64,000 nt of DNA from Olivibacter domesticus (lineage in GTDB: Bacteria; Bacteroidota; Bacteroidia; Sphingobacteriales; Sphingobacteriaceae): contig NZ_FOAF01000007.1 of the NCBI RefSeq assembly GCF_900109575.1, forward strand, positions 62,001-126,000, given 5' to 3'. Below the pieces are notes generated by a model that saw only the letters and a list, made by a program, of their open reading frames with translations, had not been told where the DNA came from and made no database searches. Position 1 is the stretch's first letter, and every line of letters begins with the position of its first letter. Position numbers and translations under genes: made by a program. Shown here one piece after another: positions 26,287 through 34,881 of the stretch.

Positions 26287-28092
26287 ATGCAGAAAATTAG
26301 AAACATTGCGATTATCGCACACGTTGACCACGGGAAAACGACGTTGGTTGACAAAATCTTACATTTTACGAACCTTTTTCGTGAGAACGAACAAATGGGA
26401 GAACTCATTTTAGATAACAACGATCTAGAACGTGAACGAGGCATTACCATTGTTTCTAAGAACGTCTCCGTACGTTACAATGATATTAAAATAAACATTA
26501 TTGACACCCCTGGTCACGCCGACTTTGGAGGTGAGGTAGAACGTGTTTTAAAAATGGCCGATGGGGTAATTTTATTAGTAGATGCATTTGAAGGGCCTAT
26601 GCCTCAAACGCGCTTTGTTACCCAAAAGGCATTAGCATTAGGCTTGAAGCCAATTGTAGTTGTAAATAAAGTAGACAAAGAAAACTGTCGCCCTGAAGAA
26701 GTATATGAGCAGGTTTTTGAGCTGTTCTTTAATTTAGACGCTACGGAAGAGCAACTTGATTTTCCTGTATTGTACGGTTCTTCGAAAATGGGCTGGATGT
26801 CTACCGACTGGAAAACTCCAACGGAAGATTTTACCCCGTTATTAGATGCCATTCTAGAACATATCCCACCTGCACCTTACTTTGAGGGTACCTTGCAAAT
26901 GCAAATTACTTCACTAGACTATTCTTCATTTGTAGGACGAATTGCTATTGGCCGTGTTGCTCGGGGCAATATCAAAGAAAACATGCCTGTTTCTTTAGTT
27001 AAACGTGATGGTAAAATAGTAAAATCTCGCGTAAAGGAACTGTATACTTTTGAAGGTTTAGGTAAAGTAAAGGTACAGGAAGTAGCTTCAGGTGATATCT
27101 GTGCTGTAGTAGGTATTGAAGGATTTGAAATAGGCGATACCATTGCTGATTTTGAAAACCCGGAGCAACTGGAAGTAATACACATTGATGAACCAACAAT
27201 GAATATGTTGTTTACCATCAATAATTCACCTTTCTTTGGTAAAGAGGGTAAATTTGTAACTTCTCGTCACTTACACGACCGTCTACATAAAGAGATGGAA
27301 AAAAACCTAGCCCTTAAAGTACTTCCAACAGATTCTGCTGATGCTTTTCTGGTATATGGTAGAGGGATTCTCCATTTGTCGGTTCTGATTGAAACAATGC
27401 GTAGAGAAGGATACGAATTGCAAGTAGGGCAACCCCAAGTAATTCTAAAAGAGATTGACGGCAAAAAGTGTGAGCCAATCGAAACCTTAGTGGTGGATGT
27501 TCCGGCGGAAGTTTCCGGTAAAGTAATTGAATTAGTTACCCAACGTAAAGGAGAACTTTTAATTATGGAGACCAAGGGAGATATGCAGCATCTTGAATTT
27601 GAAATTCCTTCCCGCGGAATTATTGGTTTACGAAATAATGTTTTAACCGCAACTGCAGGTGAAGCGGTGATGGCACATCGTATGAAAGATTATCAACCGT
27701 GGAAAGGCACGATACCTGGACGCCTAGCAGGAGTACTCGTTTCGATGGATAAAGGTCAAACCACCGCTTATTCAATTGATAAATTACAAGATAGAGGCCG
27801 CTTCTTTGTAGATCCAGGTGTGGATATTTATGAAGGACAAGTTGTGGGGGAACATACACGTGATAATGATTTAGTGGTGAATATTGTGAAAGGAAAACAA
27901 CTTACCAATATGCGTGCATCGGGAAGTGATGATAACGCGCGTATTGCTCCTGCTATCAAATTTTCATTAGAAGAAGCCATGGAATATATCCAGGCAGACG
28001 AATATATTGAGGTTACGCCTCAAAGCATTCGTTTACGCAAAATTTACTTAACAGAAAATGAACGTAAAGTAAATGCGAAGAAATTCCAATAA
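26287..28092 (+). CDS. typA: Translational GTPase TypA/BipA
   Basis: Ribosome-associated GTPase of the EF-G family needed for 50S maturation and growth in cold or stress. It has 601 residues from the ATG at 26287; the TTG just before it is not needed. The GTPase motifs are G1 AHVDHGKT (11-18), the switch I region RERGITIVSK, G3 DTPGHADF and G4 NKVD. After the EF-Tu domain II come the EF-G-like domains III and V. The BipA-specific C-terminal domain ends ESIRLRKIYL-like text (SIRLRKIYLTENER). A terminator follows. Confidence 0.97.
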   Translation: MQKIRNIAIIAHVDHGKTTLVDKILHFTNLFRENEQMGELILDNNDLERERGITIVSKNVSVRYNDIKINIIDTPGHADFGGEVERVLKMADGVILLVDAFEGPMPQTRFVTQKALALGLKPIVVVNKVDKENCRPEEVYEQVFELFFNLDATEEQLDFPVLYGSSKMGWMSTDWKTPTEDFTPLLDAILEHIPPAPYFEGTLQMQITSLDYSSFVGRIAIGRVARGNIKENMPVSLVKRDGKIVKSRVKELYTFEGLGKVKVQEVASGDICAVVGIEGFEIGDTIADFENPEQLEVIHIDEPTMNMLFTINNSPFFGKEGKFVTSRHLHDRLHKEMEKNLALKVLPTDSADAFLVYGRGILHLSVLIETMRREGYELQVGQPQVILKEIDGKKCEPIETLVVDVPAEVSGKVIELVTQRKGELLIMETKGDMQHLEFEIPSRGIIGLRNNVLTATAGEAVMAHRMKDYQPWKGTIPGRLAGVLVSMDKGQTTAYSIDKLQDRGRFFVDPGVDIYEGQVVGEHTRDNDLVVNIVKGKQLTNMRASGSDDNARIAPAIKFSLEEAMEYIQADEYIEVTPQSIRLRKIYLTENERKVNAKKFQ

Positions 28093-28107
28093 AATGATTT
28101 TTTTTAC

Positions 28108-28134
28108 AAAAAGGCAGCTTTTGGCTGCCTTTTT
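28108..28134 (+). terminator. Intrinsic terminator after typA
   Basis: The stem AAAAAGGCAGC (28108-28118) pairs with GCTGCCTTTTT (28124-28134) around a 5-base loop, ending in a T run. It separates typA from the glycan cluster that starts about 30 bp later. Confidence 0.85.
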
Positions 28135-28162
28135 GCGTTAATTGCATACATTTATTCCATCT

Positions 28163-28846
28163 ATGCAAAGGAACAAACGCTTAAATCCCACTATTTTTAA
28201 CACAAGATATGTGGCACTCTCTAAATTAAGGGATACTACTTTACAAATTATCCGTAACATCTCTTCAAGTCAGAAAGATCTCGATTTAATTGATTTTGGA
28301 TGTGGTGAAATGCCATACCACCAGGCAATAGAACCATTAGTCAAAAACTATATTGGCGTGGATCTAAAAATTAACCCGCTAGCACATCATCATATCGATT
28401 ACGACAGTAAAACAACCCTTCCCGACGAATTTACGGATATCATTTTATCTAATCAGGTTTTGGAGCATGTTGATTCGCCTGAAGGCTACCTGGATGAGGC
28501 CTGGCGGCTTCTTAAACCTGGCGGTACATTAATACTTTCTACACATGGTTACTGGTATTACCATCCTACTCCTTATGATTATTGGCGCTGGACAAGCGCT
28601 GGTTTACAAAAACTTATCGCAAGCAGAAATTTTGAAATAAAAGAATTTACCGGAGTCCTGGGTTTATCAGCAAGTGGTTTACAATTGTTTCAAGATGCAT
28701 TAATTAATAAATTACCTAAATTTTTACATGGTTTTACTGCGCTCATCATGCAGTCGGTCATATTCCTATTTGACAAGATTCATTCACAGAGCCAACGCAA
28801 TAGAGATGCTGCACTGTACGTAGTATTTGCGAAAAAACCTCTTTAA
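28163..28846 (+). CDS. Class I SAM-dependent methyltransferase (first of three)
   Basis: A 227-residue methyltransferase from the ATG at 28163; an upstream TTG frame of seven codons is unlikely. Motif I is LIDFGCGEMPYHQ, the acidic end of strand 2 is in YIGVDLK, and the post-motif text LSNQVLEHVDSPEGYL and LLKPGGTLILSTHG is typical of Methyltransf_11 proteins of polysaccharide clusters. YYHPTPYDYWRWT is a motif shared by surface-glycan methyltransferases. It opens the cluster and probably methylates a sugar or lipid carrier. Its last 11 codons (LYVVFAKKPL) are found again, slightly changed, before the third methyltransferase gene. Confidence 0.82.
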   Translation: MQRNKRLNPTIFNTRYVALSKLRDTTLQIIRNISSSQKDLDLIDFGCGEMPYHQAIEPLVKNYIGVDLKINPLAHHHIDYDSKTTLPDEFTDIILSNQVLEHVDSPEGYLDEAWRLLKPGGTLILSTHGYWYYHPTPYDYWRWTSAGLQKLIASRNFEIKEFTGVLGLSASGLQLFQDALINKLPKFLHGFTALIMQSVIFLFDKIHSQSQRNRDAALYVVFAKKPL

Positions 28847-28895
28847 CTTAAGGTTTACAGATAGCAGACCAGCTAAGAGAAAGAAATAATTCCCC
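28814..28895 (+). repeat. Duplicated junction, copy 1: end of methyltransferase 1 plus remnant of a methyltransferase-3 start
   Basis: Within 28819-28865 the DNA matches 29791-29837 at about 41 of 47 positions. It covers the last codons of methyltransferase 1, its stop and the following spacer. Just after it, 28866-28890 reads A-D-Q-L-R-E in one frame and then loses frame, matching the start of methyltransferase 3 (MSDQLREEE). So a broken 5' end of a methyltransferase-3-like gene sits here. Confidence 0.7.
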
Positions 28896-28996
28896 TTTAC
28901 ATTTGGTGTAGGTATTATCGGAAGAGCACCTAATACGGGTTACACGGATAAGGTAAAAAGAATAGCAAGCTTGACATAAGAAATAAACAAAACTAG

Positions 28997-29758
28997 ATGT
29001 TAAGAAAAATAATACGTGGAATTTTTAATAAATCGGGTTACGATTTGGTAAAAACAGACAACGGGTTGATAAACGGTTTACCTGCCGACTTTGACGAACC
29101 TACTATCGACACCTACAATAAGATAAGACTCTTTACCATGACCACGCCCGAGCGAGTAGCGGCTTTATGTGCGGCCGTAAATCATCTCGTTCGAAATAAT
29201 ATTCAAGGTGATTTTGTAGAGTGTGGGGTCTGGAAAGGAGGGAGCACCATGGCAGCTATTGATACTTTATTAAAAGCAAAAGATAAAAGCAGGGAAATAT
29301 ACCTCTATGATACTTTTGAAGGCATGTCTGAACCTACTGAACATGACAAAACTTTCACAGGTTTAGCTGCCGATGAAATGCTTGGCCCAGGTAATAAACA
29401 AGTGGCTGCATCAAATTGGTGTTATTCCGCCCTGGAGGAAGTGGAAAAAAACATTAATAGTCTTAATTATCCTGCTTCGCAGATACATTATATCAAAGGG
29501 AAAGTTGAAGACACTATTCCTCAAACCGTCCCTCAAAAAATAGCTTTGCTAAGGTTAGATACAGATTGGTACGAATCTACCGCTCATGAATTAAAGTACC
29601 TTTACCCCTTGCTCGTTCCGGGAGGAATAATCATTATTGACGATTATGGCCATTGGAAGGGCGCACGTAAAGCAGTAGACGAATATATAACATCCCAAAA
29701 ACTTTCTTTGTTTCTGCACCGCATTGATTACTCAGGAAGGATGGCTATTAAACACTAA
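28997..29758 (+). CDS. TylF/MycF-family O-methyltransferase
   Basis: A 253-residue methyltransferase of the macrocin O-methyltransferase type, which methylates sugar hydroxyls in a metal-dependent manner. Key text: GDFVECGVWKGGS is motif I, EIYLYDTFEGM holds the acidic SAM-ribose residue, and LRLDTDWYEST and GGIIIIDDYGHW carry the metal-binding acids. It probably methylates a sugar of the surface glycan. The flanks are unusual: a degenerate methyltransferase-3 start lies before it and a methyltransferase-1 end after it, so this gene appears to have been inserted into, or rearranged within, the cluster. Confidence 0.85.
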   Translation: MLRKIIRGIFNKSGYDLVKTDNGLINGLPADFDEPTIDTYNKIRLFTMTTPERVAALCAAVNHLVRNNIQGDFVECGVWKGGSTMAAIDTLLKAKDKSREIYLYDTFEGMSEPTEHDKTFTGLAADEMLGPGNKQVAASNWCYSALEEVEKNINSLNYPASQIHYIKGKVEDTIPQTVPQKIALLRLDTDWYESTAHELKYLYPLLVPGGIIIIDDYGHWKGARKAVDEYITSQKLSLFLHRIDYSGRMAIKH

Positions 29759-29879
29759 AAGCAGTGTATATTAAATAGTCTATTGCTTTATGTTGTATTT
29801 GCGAAAAAACCCCTTTAACTTTAGGGCCACAGATAGCATATCATGTCAGATCAATTGAGAGAAGAAGAAATAATTTCAT
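29757..29879 (+). pseudogene. Duplicated junction, copy 2: mosaic of flippase start, methyltransferase-1 end and methyltransferase-3 start
   Basis: Bases 29766-29795 resemble the flippase gene start (31761-31790): over the 40 bp 29756-29795, about 31 positions agree, and the reading QCILNSLLLY parallels the flippase QGILNSISLY. At LY the frame runs straight into VVFAKKPL and stop (to 29817), identical in protein to the end of methyltransferase 1. The spacer after it repeats the one after methyltransferase 1 and leads into the intact third methyltransferase gene at 29843. The stretch is a fused remnant with no start codon, not a working gene. Confidence 0.6.
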
Positions 29880-30616
29880 ATTATAATACAGTAGTACAGA
29901 CCAAGCTTCACAACTACCTCTATGGGAATCCGAGGGTAGATGCGGTCTGGAAAACCATCTTGGCCTACAAACCGAAGCAAAACACCCCATTAAAGGTGCT
30001 CGAAGTAGGTTGCGGCGTTGGTGGGGTTTGTAGCCGTATGCATAAAAAATGGCCCAATGCCTATATTACTGGCATAGATATCAGTACTAAATCAATAGAA
30101 ATAGCGAATAAACTTTTTGCTAATAGTAAAACCAAGTTTGTTGAGGGAATTTTAACTCCCGAAACTTTTAATGAAACATTTGACTTAATTATTTTCATGG
30201 ATGTCTATGAACATATTGCTGTTCACGACCGTCCAACTGTACATGCCGCCATTAAAAAACTATTAAATAACAAAGGCCGATTAGTATTGTCGGTGCCCAC
30301 TCCTCATAACTTAAAATGGTCTGCCGTACATAAACCAGAAACCATGCAACCGGTAGATGAACATATCTCTTTATCCGTTGTGAACCAATTGGCATTGGAC
30401 ACAGATACCGAAGTACTTTTATATAAAATTAAAGATATTTGGAACGTGGGGGACTATGCGCATATTGTTTTTGAGAAGAACAGCGATTTTGAGAAAGCTT
30501 TTTTTCATTCAAAACCTGTAAGTTTTCAACATAAAATTGCGAGAGGTATAAACCGAATTCAAAACAAACTAATGGGTAGAATAAAAGAAATGAATGCTAG
30601 AAAAAAACTGAAGTAA
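29843..30616 (+). CDS. Class I SAM-dependent methyltransferase (third of three)
   Basis: A 257-residue methyltransferase. VLEVGCGVGGVCSRM is motif I, ITGIDIS the acidic loop, and LIIFMDVYEHI and NKGRLVLSVPTP are Methyltransf_12/23-like motifs. The C-terminus is basic (KLMGRIKEMNARKKLK), suggesting loose membrane contact. It ends 2 bp before the GT4 gene, so the two are translationally linked. It probably modifies a sugar or lipid-linked glycan end. The substrate is unknown. Confidence 0.82.
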   Translation: MSDQLREEEIISYYNTVVQTKLHNYLYGNPRVDAVWKTILAYKPKQNTPLKVLEVGCGVGGVCSRMHKKWPNAYITGIDISTKSIEIANKLFANSKTKFVEGILTPETFNETFDLIIFMDVYEHIAVHDRPTVHAAIKKLLNNKGRLVLSVPTPHNLKWSAVHKPETMQPVDEHISLSVVNQLALDTDTEVLLYKIKDIWNVGDYAHIVFEKNSDFEKAFFHSKPVSFQHKIARGINRIQNKLMGRIKEMNARKKLK

Positions 30617-30618
30617 GC

Positions 30619-31737
30619 ATGGATTCTTTTAATATATGTATTATAAAGCCTAATAAAGCAAGCTATTCAGAGACATTTATTCAGACCCAGATTGATTTAC
30701 TGAAAGGAGAAAAGTACATTCTATATGGGGGTGACTTTCCTTTATATCAACCTAATGGAAAATTTCTTATTTCTTCTTGGCTTGGCATAGCTTACTACCT
30801 TATACAGAAGAGAATTTTTAAGAAAAGGGATATTTCTATTAGAAATAAGGCACTTGTTAAATACCTCAAAAAGCATCAAATCTCCGTGGTTTTGGCGGAG
30901 TACGGAACCGTTGGAGCGACTATTGCCAAGGCTTGCTCAATGGCGGGCATTTCCCTGGTAATACATTTTCATGGCGTGGATGCTCATCGTTATAAACTTT
31001 TAGCTTCTTTTAAAGAATTATATCAGCGGGCTTTTGCATACGCCGCTGCTTTAGTGGTTGTTTCGGGAGATATGCGTAATAGCCTTATTAGATTAGGTGC
31101 GTCTGAAGAAAAAATAAAATTAATTCCTTATGGCGTAAATACTTCGTTATTTAAGCAAAGCAACCTATCAGAACAGCTTAATTTTTTATTTATAGGTCGA
31201 CTGGTCGATAAAAAAGCGCCCTTAATAGTTATATCTGCATTTGCGGAAGTGATTGATAAATTCCCTAATGCCAAATTACGAATGGTGGGTGACGGTCCGT
31301 TATTACAAGCAGCACAATCGCTCATGCGGGACTTAGCTCTTGAAAAAAGTATAACTTTTACGGGTGTATTAAGTCGACCAGAAATCATAAAAATCATGGC
31401 CGATACCTATTGCTACGTTCAGCACTCTGTAACGGCAGCTGACGGTGATATGGAGGGGACACCAAACACCATACTGGAAGCCTCTGCGGTTGGATTACCA
31501 ATCATTAGTACGAAGCATGCAGGGATTAAAGAGGCCGTAATCGATGGTGTAACGGGCTTTTTAGTCGACGAATACGATAAAGAGGCGATGGCAAGTAGAA
31601 TGGTTGAAATAGCATCTTCCCGTGCATTGGCGGAAGCGATGGGAAATGCGGCACATGCTCATATACTTAAACATTACAACATAACAGAACAGATAGCCAA
31701 GCTAGACGCTGTTCTGCAAAAAGCGGCTAGGTGTTAA
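30619..31737 (+). CDS. GT4-family glycosyltransferase
   Basis: A GT-B fold retaining transferase of 372 residues. The N-terminal acceptor domain has HFHGVDAHRY. The C-terminal donor domain starts LFIGRLVDKKAP, has MVGDGPLLQAAQSL, and carries the E-x7-E-type signature in EGTPNTILEASAVGLPIIST. The wording is close to colanic-acid WcaL-type and other surface-polysaccharide transferases. It adds one sugar to the lipid-linked repeat at the inner membrane face. It is spaced 2 bp from the previous gene and 1 bp from the flippase gene. Confidence 0.88.
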   Translation: MDSFNICIIKPNKASYSETFIQTQIDLLKGEKYILYGGDFPLYQPNGKFLISSWLGIAYYLIQKRIFKKRDISIRNKALVKYLKKHQISVVLAEYGTVGATIAKACSMAGISLVIHFHGVDAHRYKLLASFKELYQRAFAYAAALVVVSGDMRNSLIRLGASEEKIKLIPYGVNTSLFKQSNLSEQLNFLFIGRLVDKKAPLIVISAFAEVIDKFPNAKLRMVGDGPLLQAAQSLMRDLALEKSITFTGVLSRPEIIKIMADTYCYVQHSVTAADGDMEGTPNTILEASAVGLPIISTKHAGIKEAVIDGVTGFLVDEYDKEAMASRMVEIASSRALAEAMGNAAHAHILKHYNITEQIAKLDAVLQKAARC

Positions 31738-31738
31738 T

Positions 31739-33226
31739 ATGAATCTAATCAAAAAACAGGGTATATTAAATAGCATCTCGCTCTATGCTGGTACTGCAAT
31801 AGGATTTCTTAATCTTATGATTATTTTCCAGCGCAGTCTCACGCTGGAAGAGATTGGCTTCTATAATATCCTGATCGCACTGGTCCTCTTATATATTCAG
31901 TTTGCAACACTAGGTATCAGCAACGTTATTACGCGATTTTTACCCGTCTTCAGAACAAAGGATAATCATCATTATGGTTTTGCCACCTATATTTTTATTA
32001 TTTGTGCTATTACCTTTTCCATATTCAGCATAGGTTTCTTTGTATTAAAGGACGAAGTAATTGCCCTAAAAGCCGGTGATGGCGGCGCGTCCTTAATGGA
32101 TCGGTACTATCCATATTTTTTACCTATCGCTATTTGCGCCACCATTTATCTCGTTCAAGAATCTTTTGCCCGTACCGCTTTCAGAACTATTTTCCCTTCC
32201 TTTTTGCGGGAAGTAGTATTGCGCCTGTTCAGCACCGTTGGAGCTGTTCTTATTGCTTTAGGCACCTTAACTTATAAAGGGTTTATCGATCTATACCTGG
32301 CAGGGAATATATTGATTGTCCTCATCATCACCTGGTACCTATATAAAATAAAGGTGTATAAATTTGCAAAACCAGAGCCCCTTTTAAAAAAAGAATACAT
32401 CCATATGTTGCGTTTTGGCTTCTATTCGATGTTGGGAGGAAGTTCTTTTGCTCTTTTACAGAATCTCGATGTCATCATGCTCAAGATTTTTATGGGTGAG
32501 GGAATGGTTGGTATATATGCGACATTTTTTGCTATGGCTCAGATTATCACCTTATCATCCAGGGCCCTGAACATTACTTCTTATCAAATTATCGCGAATG
32601 CCTGGAAAGAAAATGATCTAGGTAAGATAGGTAAAATATATAAAAAGACTACTTTAATACAGTGTTTAGCAGGCAGTCTATTGCTGATCGGATTGATCGT
32701 AAATAGAGATAGCCTGTTAATCCTGCTAAAAAAACCAGAGTATCCCGGTTATTTTGATGTACTTATTATCGTAGGCCTTGCTTTTTTAGTGGATGCTACC
32801 GGTGGAATTAATCAAGCCATTATAGGTTTCTCCAAGCAATACCGCTTAGTAATGATTTTCTTACTCTTCGCTGCTGCAGCTTGTTGTTTGTTCAATATAC
32901 TGTTAATTCCTACGTACGGGCTTGAAGGAGCAGCTTTAAGTTATTTGCTTACCATGCTAGTAACAAACTTTAGCTTTTGGTTATACTTGAAATTAAAATT
33001 TAAGCTACAACCATTTAATTTTAAAATTGTACTAATAATAATTATCTCGATGATAAGTTTGGTAGTAGGATATTATATTCCAAAAGCACCTCATTTTGTA
33101 TTTGATATCATCATACGGTCAAGTATTGTAGGACTAATTTTTGGCATATTAACCTATTGTTTTCGAATTTCGACTGATATCAATGAAATGATTGATAAAT
33201 ATATTCTACGGAAAAAAATAAAATAG
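31739..33226 (+). CDS. Wzx-like polysaccharide flippase
   Basis: A 495-residue membrane protein with about 12-14 predicted helices and few charges between them, of the MOP superfamily (polysaccharide synthesis/MATE-like). It would move undecaprenyl-linked glycan units across the inner membrane. Typical features are the N-terminal amphipathic stretch ILNSISLYAGTAIGF, the mid-protein MLGGSSFALLQNLDVIMLK with a conserved Asp, and a polar C-terminal tail. Its first 50 bp are echoed as a remnant at 29757-29795. No Wzy polymerase or export gene is seen in the cluster. Confidence 0.85.
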   Translation: MNLIKKQGILNSISLYAGTAIGFLNLMIIFQRSLTLEEIGFYNILIALVLLYIQFATLGISNVITRFLPVFRTKDNHHYGFATYIFIICAITFSIFSIGFFVLKDEVIALKAGDGGASLMDRYYPYFLPIAICATIYLVQESFARTAFRTIFPSFLREVVLRLFSTVGAVLIALGTLTYKGFIDLYLAGNILIVLIITWYLYKIKVYKFAKPEPLLKKEYIHMLRFGFYSMLGGSSFALLQNLDVIMLKIFMGEGMVGIYATFFAMAQIITLSSRALNITSYQIIANAWKENDLGKIGKIYKKTTLIQCLAGSLLLIGLIVNRDSLLILLKKPEYPGYFDVLIIVGLAFLVDATGGINQAIIGFSKQYRLVMIFLLFAAAACCLFNILLIPTYGLEGAALSYLLTMLVTNFSFWLYLKLKFKLQPFNFKIVLIIIISMISLVVGYYIPKAPHFVFDIIIRSSIVGLIFGILTYCFRISTDINEMIDKYILRKKIK

Positions 33227-33241
33227 TACGTTTATACCATC

Positions 33242-34171
33242 ATGCAGAATCTTGCTCCTATTGCTCTATTTGTATACAACCGACCGGAACATACGAGGCG
33301 GACAATTAAATATTTACAACAAAATATTTTAGCTGAAGAAACGCGGCTCTTTGTTTTTTCGGATGCTCCGAAAAATCCTGCAGATGAAGAAAAAGTGGAA
33401 CAAACCAGAGCGCTCATCAATGAGATAAATGGTTTTAAATCTGTAAAACTTATTAAGCGGACGAATAACATGGGCTTAGCGTCCTCCATCATAGCCGGCG
33501 TAACGCAATTGGTTAATGAATATGGTAAAATCATCGTCTTTGAAGATGATCTGTTATCATCGCCTTATACACTTACCTACTTTAATGAAGCGCTCACTGC
33601 TTATGAGAACGAGTCAGCAGTGATGCAGGTAGCCGCTTATATGTTTCCGCTTAAGCATGATAAACACCTCCCCGAAACGTTCTTTTTACGCTCCATTAAC
33701 AGTTGGGGCTGGGCAACCTGGAAGCGTGCCTGGAATTCTTTTGACGCCGATATACATCATTTAAATAAACAATTTAATGAGGAAAAAATTCATCAATTTA
33801 CAGTGGATGGTACAATGATGAATTACTGGAAACAATTCCAAGACTTTAAAGAAGGAAAGAATGATTCATGGGCGATTCGCTGGCATGCTTCTGTATTTCT
33901 TAAAAGGGGTTTGGTTCTTTATCCTGCTAAATCATTAATCGAGAATATAGGTCATGATGGTTCCGGTGTCCACTCTATTATTGAAGATACTTATAAAGTG
34001 CATCTTTCTAGAAAGCCTATTTCATCTTTTCCGAAAATTATCAGGGAGGATGCGCTTGCGCTTACCGAAATTAAAAATTTCTATAAACATCGAAAAGGTT
34101 CCTGGTTGAAGAGAGGAAAAAAATTCATCATCAACAAATGGTTTAATCTCAAAAGTAAACTAGGAAAATGA
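33242..34171 (+). CDS. GT2-like glycosyltransferase (GT-A fold)
   Basis: A 309-residue protein starting PIALFVYNRPEHTRRTI, the usual entry of this group. IVFEDDLLSSPYTL holds the DxD-like acidic pair, and SINSWGWATWKRAW is a hallmark segment of Bacteroidota surface-glycan transferases. A basic C-terminal tail, KRGKKFIINKW, may touch the membrane. It overlaps the DUF5672 gene by 4 bp (ATGA), implying coupled translation. The donor and acceptor are unknown. Confidence 0.82.
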   Translation: MQNLAPIALFVYNRPEHTRRTIKYLQQNILAEETRLFVFSDAPKNPADEEKVEQTRALINEINGFKSVKLIKRTNNMGLASSIIAGVTQLVNEYGKIIVFEDDLLSSPYTLTYFNEALTAYENESAVMQVAAYMFPLKHDKHLPETFFLRSINSWGWATWKRAWNSFDADIHHLNKQFNEEKIHQFTVDGTMMNYWKQFQDFKEGKNDSWAIRWHASVFLKRGLVLYPAKSLIENIGHDGSGVHSIIEDTYKVHLSRKPISSFPKIIREDALALTEIKNFYKHRKGSWLKRGKKFIINKWFNLKSKLGK

Positions 34172-34872
34172 GCGTAGCCATTGTTATTCCTGTCTATAAG
34201 GAACTTGCCGATAGTGACGAGAAATACTCCTTTTGGCAGTGCACGGAAATACTTCATAATTATCCGATCATCCTTGTTGCACCAACCTCTTTAAATACAT
34301 CCTATTACGAGGCCTTAACGGATAAACCTTTAAAAATAAAACGTTTCGATGACGCTTTCTTCAAAGGGGTATCAGGTTATAGTAAGCTTTTAACAAGCCG
34401 TTTTTTCTATCAATCATTCGCTAATTACGATTATATCCTTTTATACCAGCTTGATGCTTGGGTATTTCAAGATGACCTATTAAACTGGACGGAACAGGGA
34501 TACGACTATATTGGTGCCCCTTGGTTAGAAGCCCCTCCAATCACCTCCGGAAAAAAGCCGATCATTAATCTTTCTAAGAAGTTAGTGAACAAGGTAGGAA
34601 ATGGCGGCCTTTCATTGAGAAAAGTAAATAGTCATATTAGGTGGAGTAATTGGGTAAGTTTGCTTTTTAAGTTTCTGCCGAAAAACGAAGACCTGTTATG
34701 GACTTTATTTGTACCGTTTAAAAAACCATCGGCCAAAGAAGCACTGTTGTTTGCATTCGAAAGAAATCCAGCACAATCTTTTGAGCTTACACAACATCGA
34801 CTCCCCTTTGGCTGCCATGCTTGGCAAAAATATCAACCCGAATTTTGGAGAAAGTATATTGTAAAATACTAA
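34168..34872 (+). CDS. DUF5672-family glycan cluster protein
   Basis: A 234-residue protein beginning VAIVIPVYKELADSDEKYS with the nucleotide-sugar-transferase-like first strand. YDYILLYQLDAWVF is the DUF5672 hallmark and has a DxW acidic site. Its C-terminal text RLPFGCHAWQKYQPEFW is also typical. The family is common beside glycosyltransferases and is suspected to be a GT-A-like transferase; no function is established that I know of. It sits between two transferase genes with a 4-bp overlap upstream and a 9-bp gap downstream. Confidence 0.78.
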   Translation: MSVAIVIPVYKELADSDEKYSFWQCTEILHNYPIILVAPTSLNTSYYEALTDKPLKIKRFDDAFFKGVSGYSKLLTSRFFYQSFANYDYILLYQLDAWVFQDDLLNWTEQGYDYIGAPWLEAPPITSGKKPIINLSKKLVNKVGNGGLSLRKVNSHIRWSNWVSLLFKFLPKNEDLLWTLFVPFKKPSAKEALLFAFERNPAQSFELTQHRLPFGCHAWQKYQPEFWRKYIVKY

Positions 34873-34881
34873 TACTTGACT

